From positions 18,407,001 to 18,471,000 of the forward strand of contig CM045731.1 of the NCBI GenBank assembly GCA_024760905.1: DNA of 64,000 bases, read 5' to 3'. Shown here piece after piece: positions 12,301 through 24,300 of the stretch. The notes under the pieces were generated by a model that saw only the letters and a list, made by a program, of their open reading frames with translations, did not search any database and was not told where the DNA came from. The stretch is from Plotosus lineatus. Taxonomy: Eukaryota > Chordata > Actinopteri > Siluriformes > Plotosidae. Made by a program: the position numbers and the translations under genes. The stretch's first letter is position 1, and each line of letters starts with the position of its first letter.

Positions 12301-15300
12301 TTATTGTTATATGGTTATCTTAAATATATTGAGTCAAACATACATGTTTGTGTCAGGTTATATGAGTTCGGGAGGGGCTTGGAACGGATTAATTGGTTTT
12401 CTCTCGTTTCCGATGGGAATTTTTGTTTCATCCAACAAACATTTCGACTTACGAGCTTGCCCTTGGAACGGATTGATTTTTTAATTTGTGGTACCACTGT
12501 AAATAGGCACCAGTTAAAATACTGGGCAGGTAAACTAGCATTCCAGCTGTGAGGAGTTGAACGTCTAGTTGCTTCACCATGCAGAAATCGGTATTAACTC
12601 CGGCTGTGATGAGCCACTGAGCCCAGGTGTTTAAGAAGCCTGACAGGCTCGCTTTGCTGACTTACAAACTTATCTTGTTATAAATGTATAAATCACTGTA
12701 CAAACATTTCACATTGTAACGAGATCATTTATATCGTTATGCTAACATGAAAGCCCATTGTTTGAATGAGGAAATGGTGTGAGGGAACAAATAAACTGAG
12801 GAGTATGATTCTGTAAAACCGAATAGTTTTGAAGTACTGAGGAGGTGTCTATTTACTTTCACTTTAAACTTGAGCCAAAACCTGTGCTTTTCAGCTGTTT
12901 TATTCATGATCTCACACTGAGCTATGAGAATCACTTAATCACACAGAAACGCAACACAGATTTCGCTTCCTCTCTCCGGATAGCGGCATTTCCCGCAAGC
13001 ACACAAGAGATACACATACATGAACGCAAAAGAACAAGAAAGCGAAAGTTTCTTTCTTGGACATGATGCATATTAAAGATAAATGTCATAATGCTGGAAA
13101 AAGTTATTGTTCTATCTGCAAAAGCACTTATTCAGCCTACTACGTTATAACGTGACACTGATCACAATAAAATCTGTTTTTCTTTCCCCATGGTAACGGC
13201 AGTACTGTACAGGGAGTCCTCGGTTTACGACACCGATCCGTTTTTAAGACGCGATGTAACCCGAATTTCGGTGTAAGTCGGAACATAATATAAAATATAC
13301 TGAAAAGTTCTGTACGTACAGTGCTATAATAAATGTAACAGTTCATGACATAAAAAAGTATTTAAAAAAAGATAAAACAATTCCTTACCACAAGAATGAA
13401 AGACAGTAAGGGAGGGAGAGACGGGCTTATTGTGCTGGAGAAGCTGGCGCAGGTGAGCCTGGAGTAGTAGATGCAGCTGAGGTAGAGGGTGCAGGATCTG
13501 TTGCAGGCCTCTCTCTACCTTCTTAAAATACTGCTCCAGGTTCGACTGGACAGAGAGCAACCTCTTCTCATCCAAGATCTCCTTGTAGCATTGCATCAAA
13601 TCCATGATGCCTCTGGAAACCCTAGTGAACCTTTCCAAGCTGGGATCCTGAGCCTCGAAAGTTGCCAACGCTTGCTGCATCTCGCGTGCCCGAAACTAGT
13701 TTGCGTTTGTTTACGTAACCGCGTAAGACATAATGACCCGTAATATTACAGTACCGAGACTGAGCGAAGGGAAGCGACGCTGTCTTCCTCGTCCCACAAC
13801 CACAACACAGCGTATTCTTCCGCCCGAAACTAGTTCGTATTCGTTTATGTAACCATGAAAGACGTAATGACGTGTAATATTATTTTTTATATTTTTATGG
13901 GGGCGCGTTTGGAACCATGAAACGGTGTAAGTCGGGACCGGTGTAAACCGAGGACTCCCTGTATTCTCTGATAGTGTAGTGTGTGTGTATATACACAGTG
14001 TTTTAGGCTATATTCTCACAAAACGCTTGTAAAAGAAAAGTCTTTTCCCTTTTACAGAAAGAGAGAGGAGACAGGGCCAGCTTGCATTTGCTGGATCAGG
14101 AGTGGGATAGCCTACAGGTAAGATCTGAACTTTTGCATTCTTTAGTTGCATCAACTCAGATTTGAGGTCACACAGTGTAGTGAAAATGTATTTGCTGATT
14201 TCCCTGTTTTTTGCAACGACAAATGGTTTCAGATCCTCATGGACAGCTTGTAAATTGTGATTCTTTTCCTTTCTTGAAGTTATGCAACACTTGAAGTATA
14301 TTACCCTTGTAAACTTTTACCTGCCCTTCTAAGCTAGCTGTTTTACCTTCAGCAGCATTTGATCAGGCCACTCCAAGTCCTTCATTTTATTTATTTTAAG
14401 TAATCAAAGCTGTTGCTTTGGTTTGTTGTCTTATCACATAACCTGAGATTCAAACTAAAGACTGACGACCTGTTAGAATTCAGATTTAATGGTTCTATCT
14501 ATTATTACATGGTAAAAGTCAAGCATCCCCACATCACAGTACCACCACCAGGTTTGACAGTTAGTATGATGTACTTGTTATGAAATTTTCTGTTTACTTC
14601 ATAACAGATGTTGTGGGATGTAAGTTTTTAAATACAGTGGTACCTCACTTTACAAAAGTCTCACCAAACAAAAAATGCCAGTTATAAATCACATTTTCCT
14701 AAAATTTTTGTCTCGGGATACGAAACAAGTTCACGTTACGAAAGCACCATCTTAAAAATTCAAACGCGCCATTCAAACAATGCACGAGCTGCTCTCCCAT
14801 CAATGACATTCAAACATCCCGCCCCACTGGCGTCCCATTGGCTAGGAGGAATGAGCCAGCTACCTCCCATTGGCTATCTCCCAACATCCCACTCCGCTGG
14901 CCTCCCATTGGCTAGGAGGGATGACTCAGCTCCCTCCCATTGGCTATTATGGAGCTGAATCTACCATGATGCTTTTCGTGTAAAGGACAGAGTTACTGTT
15001 GTTTCATGCTTTATTTCTTGACTCAGGCTTTTAACCTTCCATAAACATTTGTAAGATTATAACTCTGCTAAGAAGAAATAATAGTCAACACACGCGCGTG
15101 CACACACATGCATGTGTGATTTCCAGTGCAAGTGAATAGAACAAACAAGCTCGAATGATATCGCAAAGGAATATGGCCAAACCCGTCTACCATCGGTACG
15201 ATATTGAAGCAGAAGGAAGGAGGTCTTAAAAGTTATGCTTTTATCATTTTTAATGGGTTTAGGGGGTAGTATTGGGAGCCTTGGAACAAATCACGTGTTT

Positions 15301-18300
15301 TACATGTAAAATGCGGTTCAATTTACGAAAAATGCAGGTTACGAAAAAGGCGCTGGAACAGATTAATTTCGTAAAGTGAGGCACCACTATAGTTCTATTT
15401 TTACATAGTTATTTACAACATTAACCCAAAAATTTGATCATCAAGATGGTCTTGGCAAACACAAGAGGAGCCTTTGTAGTCTTTTTGATTTTCAAATTGC
15501 AAATCTCCCATGGACACTATTTACCCCTTCCAGTCTCTGGAATCATGAACGCTGACCTTAAGATGAGTGAGATCTTTAGTTTCATGTGTGTCTGTTTCTT
15601 TCATGACTTCTTGGATGAGTCATCATGTGCCCTTGGAAGAATTTTAATAGGCTGATAACTTCTTTGAAGATTAACCATTATTTCATGTTTTTATATATTT
15701 TTGGAGATAATGGTTCTCCGAGTAGTTCATTGACGTCCTCCGTTTCTTTGCATTCATTTCATTTATTATTATTATTATCACGACATGGTGTGCTGCTTGT
15801 TGAGAATTATAAGTCTACTTTACATTGTTGAAATGTTCTGTTAAGATAACAGGACTGGTGGCAGTTGAGCCTGGATGTGTCTTAGTCTAATTGATAATTT
15901 CAAATAACCACCAACAAAAAAAAACAATACTCTAGATCAGGTGTGTCCAATCCTGTTCTTGGTGAGCTACCTTAGAGAAGACGTTCACTTCATCCTACTT
16001 CAGACCAATCATCTAATCAAGACTTAAGACTCGGAAAGGAAGACTTGATGGATCATTGGATTTGTCAGGTGGGCCACATTAGGTTTGGAGTTAAAATCTT
16101 TACAAAGATGGATCACAGTGGAACAGGATTGGGCGTCCCTGTCTTAGACTAGCCTTTACAACTGATCAATGAAATGCAACTGGACCAACTATCACAGGCT
16201 GAGGCTGATTCCCTTCATGAATGTTGTTCATATGGTGGTCAAAATAATATGGAGGAGGGAAACAACCAGCAAAACAATGTCCAGCGACACCAGCTGTACA
16301 ACACTAACAGGAAATGTACCTTCCTCCCACCCCCCTTCCTACACACACAGGCACAGCAACAATAGACAATGTTTCCTCCGCCTTTAAATTTCATGCTTAA
16401 TCATACACAAACACATTCACATGCAAAATGAACACCTCTATCCACACAATGTTTTGTTATACAATATATATGAAAAATAAATTATTAAAGGGAATTGGTT
16501 GCCTTAATTTTGCACGAGCACCGAACACACCAACCATGACTGAGTCAACTGCAGCATGTATTTCCCAAAGTAAGATACGTGTGTGGACGTCCCTCGGTCT
16601 GGCAGAAATCGTACATTGCACATGCGTGGTGACTCAAGTTTGAAAGGGATGCAGTCTGTGATTTTTACGGGATCTTCAGAAGTCCGCTTCAGTACTTCGG
16701 TCTGGTGAGAGTTTGCTGTGGTCAGCTAAGGCATGGCTTGATGTATTCAGCACTTGTGCAAGGTTAAGACAAACAATTTCTTTTAATAAAAATAAAGGGG
16801 AGAAAAACATTTGCTGTAATCATTAACCTTATTTTATGGATCATTTGAATTCTTGATTCTGATTGGTTAATTACAGTTCATCCCACCAAAAATCTGCCCC
16901 ATGCAATGAGCAAATTTTGAACTTACGAGCTCTGCAAGGGTAATGGCTTTTCCGGGCCGATTAGCCTTGTATTCTTCCTCGTGTATTCCTCCACGTTCCG
17001 AGAGCGCCTTGTGCAGTGCTTATCAATTATTTTCTGTGATGCCCCCTATAGGAAAAAATAAATAAATAAATTTTACCCACCCACCCCAAACGCCCCGAGT
17101 GCGACTATAGTGTTTACTGCGCTTCATATTATTTGCTCTGTGCTTTTTTCCAACACCATAGGAAACCCAGTAAGAGTGCCACTGCCACCTGGTGTACAAG
17201 ATGTGCAATCACATTTAAGGCTGGTGCAGTATGTAAAAAAAGCATGTTCCCCAGGGCCATACGCGCCAATTAGCCTCGTTATAACAGTGGAAAAAAATCC
17301 AAAAACATAATTAATTAAATAAATAACAAGTACAAAAAATTAGTTGTGTAAGTTAATGTTAAGTGCTATTCTTAAGCTCAGATGCACTTACTGCATTGTT
17401 TATTGGCTTATTGTTTTGTCTTGTTAATTACAGTATTATTAATCTTACGGTACATGTGTTATTATTGTGAAATGTTTGTTTCATATTTATCTTAAATATA
17501 TTACCTCAAAAACACATGTTTGTTCCAGATTATATGAGTTTGGGAGGGGGTTGGAACGGATTAATTGGTTTTCTATTGTTTCCGATGCGAATTTTTGTTT
17601 CATCTTACGAACGTTTCGACTTACGAGCTAATAATTTCGTAAGTCGAGGTACCACTGTACAACAGTACTTTGCTATGGAGCATGTCATTATCAGAAGCAA
17701 TAAAATCATCGATTAAATAATTTTGAAGTCATGATTTGGGTCAAAGGTACCGATAGCAGACAGCACTCGGGTCATTATCACAAAATAAATGTCTTCAGAA
17801 TGATTAAAAATCCCGCTGGTGCACAGGGTCTCACTCACTCCGCCGAGGAATTATTTCACGATTAAGTCAAACTCAGTTTGTCATCTCTTACATATTTCAT
17901 AGAATAAATCTGTAACCAGAAGAGATTTAAACTGGAACATGCAATGTAATAGTATAGTCCCCATGATGCCTTGCTAGGAAGTAAGTTTTTCACATATTTG
18001 CAGAAACTGTCGTTTGAACGCACTGCTCAGTTACATGAGCTTCAGACCATCATCGACGAGATCACTCGCGAGATCATGTGGGTCAATGATAGAGAAGAGG
18101 AGGAACTGATGTTTGACTGGGGCAACAAAAACATTGATGTCTACATCCCCAAGAAGCAGGAGAGCTACTCGGTAACCCGGCACGGCCATGCATCTATTTA
18201 TACTTCGGTATGCAGTGTGTTAAAGAATAACCACTCTACCTTGATCCCTTTTTTGGATTAGATGCTAATGAGTGATTTGGAGGAAAAGGAGAAATATTTG

Positions 18301-21300
18301 AATAAACTGAAAATGAAAGTTGACGGTTTACTAGCATGCAACCATCCTGCATCAGACAAAATTGAGGTAAGTTATTCTGTATTCTTTTATTCATTCGTGA
18401 AGGTATGTATCCATCCATCTATCCCAGTGCTTCTCAATTATTTTCTGTGGCGCCCCCTCTAGGAAGAAAAAAGTTTTTCCTGCCCCCCCCCCACACACAC
18501 CACCCCACAAGCGACTATAAATAGTATTATTTGTCTATAAAATTGTTATTAGTACACCGCTGCATAACATTGCATCTTTATTAACATTTAAAATGAAAAA
18601 GAAAGAAATATGGTTCAACTTGCAATAAAGAAAAGCTTCATGAACATTGTTTTTTAATCTGTAATAGAAAAGATTTAAAGTGCACCAATGTGCCTGAAAT
18701 TAAACAAATACATCCTTATTTAAACTCATTCAACTTATTAATGTCTTAATATCTCCATCTCTCTCCACCTTTCTCTTCGTTCCTGTTAGAAATTTTTCCG
18801 TGTCGTTTCTTGATGGGTTGTTTACTGAACTTCATATCATTTGCTTGTGCGAAAAACCACTACACCAGGGGTGCTCAATCCTGCTCCTGGAGATCTACCT
18901 TCCACATGACTTTATCTCCAACCCTAATGTGGCCCATGTGACATGCAAGATCCAGTCAGGTCTTGATTAGATGATTGGATGGTTAGGTGGTCATGATTAG
19001 GGTTGGAGTGAATGTCTTCTGGAAGGTAGATCTCCAGGAGCAGGATTGAGCACCCCTGCACTACACCATAGCGCAACAATGAAAGCGCCACTGCTAACTA
19101 GTGGAGTGGGGGTACAATTACACTTAATTCTCTTACACTATTCCAGAAAAGCATGTTGTCCAGGGTCATTACCCCCCTCCTGCACGCCACACTATTTCTC
19201 TATCCATAAATGCATGCGTGCATGTCTTCACTCACTATTCATCCCTTTTTTATTCTCTCAGGCTTATATGGAGACTCTTCAGACACAGTGGAGCTGGCTT
19301 CTCCAGATCACCAAATGCATTCATGTACATCTAAAAGAGAACGCAGCTTACAGTCAGGTAAAACACGGTCTCCTTTTGTACCAGGAACGTAACCAATTAA
19401 AGCTGGGATTGGTAAACTGGAATGCGAGCAAAATTTGTAAGGTAGCATCTCTACAGGGCTCTCTTTGGATAAACCCTCCCATGCTCTCAGGTCCTTCCAA
19501 AGCCACGCCCCTCTCCACATGGTTGCGTGTTTGTGTGTGTGTGGTACAGTCAGTCATGCACTAGCACAAGACGCTGAGCATTTGACTGGATATTTCTCAG
19601 TGGCCCACAAGACAGTGATTGGTCAATGATTTTACAGGATTTGAGCAGCCACAGTTGACATTTTTTCGGACATATTTTAGATCCCATAACGTTGATGTGT
19701 TAAGACCATTTCAACCAATATACTAGTTTGTGTGTGGTCAGAGAAAGTGTGTGAATAAAAGAAGTCGATGCGCTCTACTCGGTGTGAGTGATATTTTGTA
19801 GAGGTTTCAAAAACAACACCATTAAAAACATGTGTATGAATATGTATATTTTATATGTAATAAATACTGTAGAGGGTGGAACGGCAGGGTGGCATAGTGG
19901 TTGTACTTCTGCTACACAGCCAGAAGGTCCTGGGTTCCATTCCTGGGTGACAGGCATGTCCATTCAGTGCTTGCGTGGGTCTCCTCCCACAGTGCAAATA
20001 TATGCAGATTAGGCTAATCAGCTGTTCCAATTTACCCCTTGAGTTTTACCCAAAGAGTTGTTGTGAATGGGTGTTTGTGTGTTGCCCTGGTCTGGTGAGA
20101 TAGTCAGCGGTTCAGGTTCACCATGCAGTATGGGCACTAAAATAAGTACTATTGTTTATTTTTATGATACACGTGCTCGTCTTACCATATATTCTACCTC
20201 CAAATTATGAGAAAAATATTCTCCTGTTTGAAGGATTCATGATCCTGTGGTTTAACCTTGAAGGTTACTCAAGGTCAAACGTACTCTAGTCTCATTTGAA
20301 GGTTTGCTTCTACATATGTTTATTAATGTTTCATAGTAATGATGTCTCTTTGCATTCGTCCTGATCTTATAAGTGCTCAGAATCCTGTGAGCTTGATGTT
20401 TTACCTTCTGGGGTCACTCAACACCAAAGAGGATGCCGTTCGCAAACATGTCTGTTTTCCTATTTGTCCCTCCAAAACTTTGTGACCTTGCTCTGACCTT
20501 GACATTCCAAAGTCAAATTATCTCTGTGACTCAAGCAGAGTAGTGTCCCCACAAAGTTTGGTGAAAATCCTTGTATGGGTGTGGTAAGGATTTTGTTCGC
20601 AGACAAATAACCAGTGATTACAAAACCTCATTACCAGACAGTTATAAGTAACAAATGCTGGGGGGTTTTTTTGGGCAGAATGCTCCCAGACATGTTTGTT
20701 ATTGGGGGAAACTTTGTTGATTAAAATCCACTGCTGTCTGGAAAGAAAAACACAGGATATACCCTCTCTCTCTCTCTTTCTCTCTCTCACACTCACTCAT
20801 TTGCCAAAGTGCTCAATTTTACTAGGGTCGCACTGAGCCTATTTCAGTCGGCACAGGGTGAAGGCAGGATGCACTCTAAACAGCTCATCAAACCATCACA
20901 GGGCAACAAACTTACAACCAGTCATACTCACCTAAAGACAGTATGGACAGCCAGTTAGCTTAATGTGCATGGCTTTGGACTGTGGGAGGAAACTGGAGTA
21001 CCCGGAGGAAACCCATGCAAGCACGGGGAGAGCATGCACAAAGAAACTTCACACAGAAACTCCATTTCCAAACCTGGGACTCGAATCCAGGACCTCTTTG
21101 ATTCTTCCTCTTTGATTCAGGCATGCAAACCTCTGTGCCACCCTGCTGCCCCAGTATCACATATCACCACATATCAGTTCAGTGACCAACACCCCACATT
21201 CCTTCAGTTTTTCACAGAAGCAAATGAAGCCTATAGAAAACTTCAGCAGCAGCATGAGGTCATCCGCAAGAAATTCAACTGTGATAAAATGACGCCCCTC

Positions 21301-24300
21301 CCCAAATTACAAGAACTGCTGAAAAGCCTGGAGGTAACAATCACACGTGCAAACTCCTACAATTTTACCTTCGAAAACCAGTGAGATATTGGATATTGTT
21401 GTAATTCTGTGTCATTAGAAAGAGCAGGAGTATCTGATAGACCACAAGCAAGAGGTACAGAAACTGGTCAATAAATCCAAGAACATTGTGAGATTAAAAC
21501 CAAGAAACCCAGAGGAAAAGAGCAACAGCCCCATTAAAGTCCAGGCACTGTGTGATTTCAGACAAGATCAAGTAATATGCCGAAACACACCCAATCCTGC
21601 ACATGTACCGTATAATCCTGTGTATTGTCTCCTGAACTCACATCCTTTGTTTCTAAACAGAAAGTAATCTGTAAGGATGACGTGGCCATTCTAAAGGATA
21701 ACTCGGAGCGCAGCAAGTGGCTAGTTACTGGCCCCGGAGGTCTGGATATGGAGGTACCTTCTGTCTGTCTGTTAGTTCCACCCCCGAACCCGCTCTCCAT
21801 CAACCTCGCTAGCAAGTACGTCACACAAATACATATATGAATATGTGTTTGATTTTGTTGTCACGTGTGGCGTGAGACCCAAATCCCACAGTCCTGTAAC
21901 TTCGCATGTGATACGAGTGTACGGATCATGTGTTGCAGGAATGAACAGTATTACGAAGCCCTTCAGTCAGTGTGGAACCAACTCTTCATCAATATAAAGA
22001 GCCTCATCTCCTGGCAGTACTGCCTGCATGACATCAGCCTCATCAACTCCTTCACCATCTCCATGGTAACTTTCTAGTTACATAACTATTAATATGGCTA
22101 CCTTGTAATATCAATAACACGAGAACATACATGAAGTGTAACTGTTTCGGTTGTAGCTTAATGTTGCATTAGACCTCCAAGTTCAGGATTTGTGTTCTGG
22201 TTGCAGTTTCAAAGCTGTGACAGTGCGACTGAGTTTATGTAAATGTAAGTTCATGGTAATAATAACAGTATACTGATATTAAACTAACAAATCATATACT
22301 GTACTAACTAGTGAATATATATATTTGTGTTACTGTATGGTAACACAGTAAATTTTTTTTTTTGGTCTATAGAGAAAATCTTTTCTAAATTCAGAATGAC
22401 ATTAGCATTGTCTGCTATTTCACGTCATAAAGCTGCTAGCTAAAGAAGGATGTGACAGCTAGTTATTTATCCTTATCAACAGGAAATTTTTAGAGATTGT
22501 TGCTAATAACCCATCAGAATGTTATACTTCAGGAGTATGCATCAAAGGTGAGGTGAATGTCCCCGAGATGGAAAGTCCCTAAGTCTGAGGCAAATAATTG
22601 TATTAGAATATACATAGTATGTGGGAATAAAACTTACATAAAGATTTTTATTTTTCGTTTGTTTGGGGTTTTTTTTTAATACATATTTTAACCATGACTG
22701 ATGAAAATGTTGAGGTTCTCTTTGGGAGTAACGAGGATGGATAGGATCAGAAATGAGTACATCAGAGGGACAGCACATGTTAGATGTTTTGGCGACAAAG
22801 TCAGAGAGGCTAGATTGAGATGGTTTGGACATGTACAGAGGAGGGATAGTGAGTACATTGGTAGTCGGTTGCTGAGGTTGGAACTACCAGGCAGAAGGCC
22901 CAGAGGAAGGCCAAAGAGAAGATTTATGGATGTGGTGAAGGCGGACATGAAGGTCGTTGGAGTAAGAGTAGAAGATGCAGAGGATAGGGAGAGATGAAGG
23001 CAGATCATTTGCTGTGGCGACCCCTGAAGGGAACAGCCGAAAGAAAAAGAAGAAGATTTTAACCATGACTGAGTTAGGTGAGCTCCATGCAGTCCAGGCA
23101 GAGCTACACAATGTGTAGCTAAGAGCATCTTTTATATAAACGAATTTAGAATTTTAGTATATACTACACAGAACACGAGAAATGAACTAAAACAAGATTA
23201 TTCTGGGTTTTTCTTCCTGTTTTAAAGTGTGATAAGTTGTCATGCCTTATCCATGTTACCATGACAAACTATGAGTGTCCATTTTGCTTCAAGTAATTAT
23301 CCACTTTGGATAATGTCTATTCAAAACCAGATAGCAAACCGATCAGATTGTACTGTTCTTTTGTAGTATATCCTAATGATCACTTATTTACAGTACAGTG
23401 GTACCTTGGCTCTCGAACTTAATCCGTTGCAGAAGGCTATTCAAATTCCGATTTGTTCGAATTCCAAATCCACTTTTCCCATTACAAATAATCTAAACGG
23501 TTTTAATCCGTTCCAAGACGCTAGAAAACTACTTTTTTTAAACATAATGTTATTTCATAATGTCGTTTATATATCAAATAGTATATTAAATGTGAAACAA
23601 CAGGACAAACACAAAATTCTAAATAGATTCATTTATTTTGTGTCTTTTTTGTTTATTTTCGAATCAGCTTCGACTTGCTTTAAAGTGGAACCCTTCAGGA
23701 TTCGAGCTCGGGTCTTTTTTCACCAAATTATCATAGATTTCACAAGCTTTGCAGCAGATCACATCCTCGCTAACACTATCTCCTGTTAACTGCGGCTCGT
23801 TTATGTATAGGAGCAGGAATTTTTCCAGCTCCTCCAGCACTTGCGGTCTTTGTTTGCTGATAACCGTCGAGCCTTTCGCCACATCACTGACTTTAACACT
23901 TTGTTTATTCTTCAGGATCACGCATATCGTTGATTTAGCTGTGCCATATTCCTTAGCAAGATCAGTAAGACGCACGCCTGATTCATGCTTAGCTGTCAGC
24001 TCTTTCTTAAACGCGACAGTTCCACACAACTGACCTTTTCTCAGTAGCTTTCTTTGGAGACATGTTTATTAGCTAATCCAATCGAGTAAACAAAAAAAAA
24101 ACACGGTATACTGTGCTTTGTAGAACAGGAGCAAGCACATCCACACACAGTGGTCGAGTAGCGTCAAAAGAGACGGATTTCCAGAAGTCGTGCACTTTTC
24201 TTCACTCTCGGTCTCGTTTTTTCTCACGCATTTTTTGAGTTCGACTTCTGAATTTTGTTCAACCTCCAAAGCGTTCGAGAACCGAGGTACCACTGTATTT

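Larger units (their letters stand above)
10327..12498 (+). mobile_element. TIR DNA transposon (Tigger-like) interrupted by an RTE copy
   Basis: The ends cagtggtacgtcaagttatg and (reverse) cagtggtaccacaaattaa lie next to TA. The interior, including ccaccaaaaatctgcccc and ccactgccacctggtgtaga, recurs at 16870-17657, 18420-19170 and 29333-31391. It has been split by the RTE copy at 10711-12229. Confidence 0.75.
10203..12655 (+). mobile_element. SINE split in two by a nested DNA transposon
   Basis: The two halves, 10203-10326 and 12499-12655, match consecutive parts of a SINE seen intact at about 26464-26775 and, inverted, at 43206-43501. Shared blocks include aagacccctgg.caaggtct and ggaccagttaaaatactg-like sequence. 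This is the outermost layer of a five-layer nest. Confidence 0.75.
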
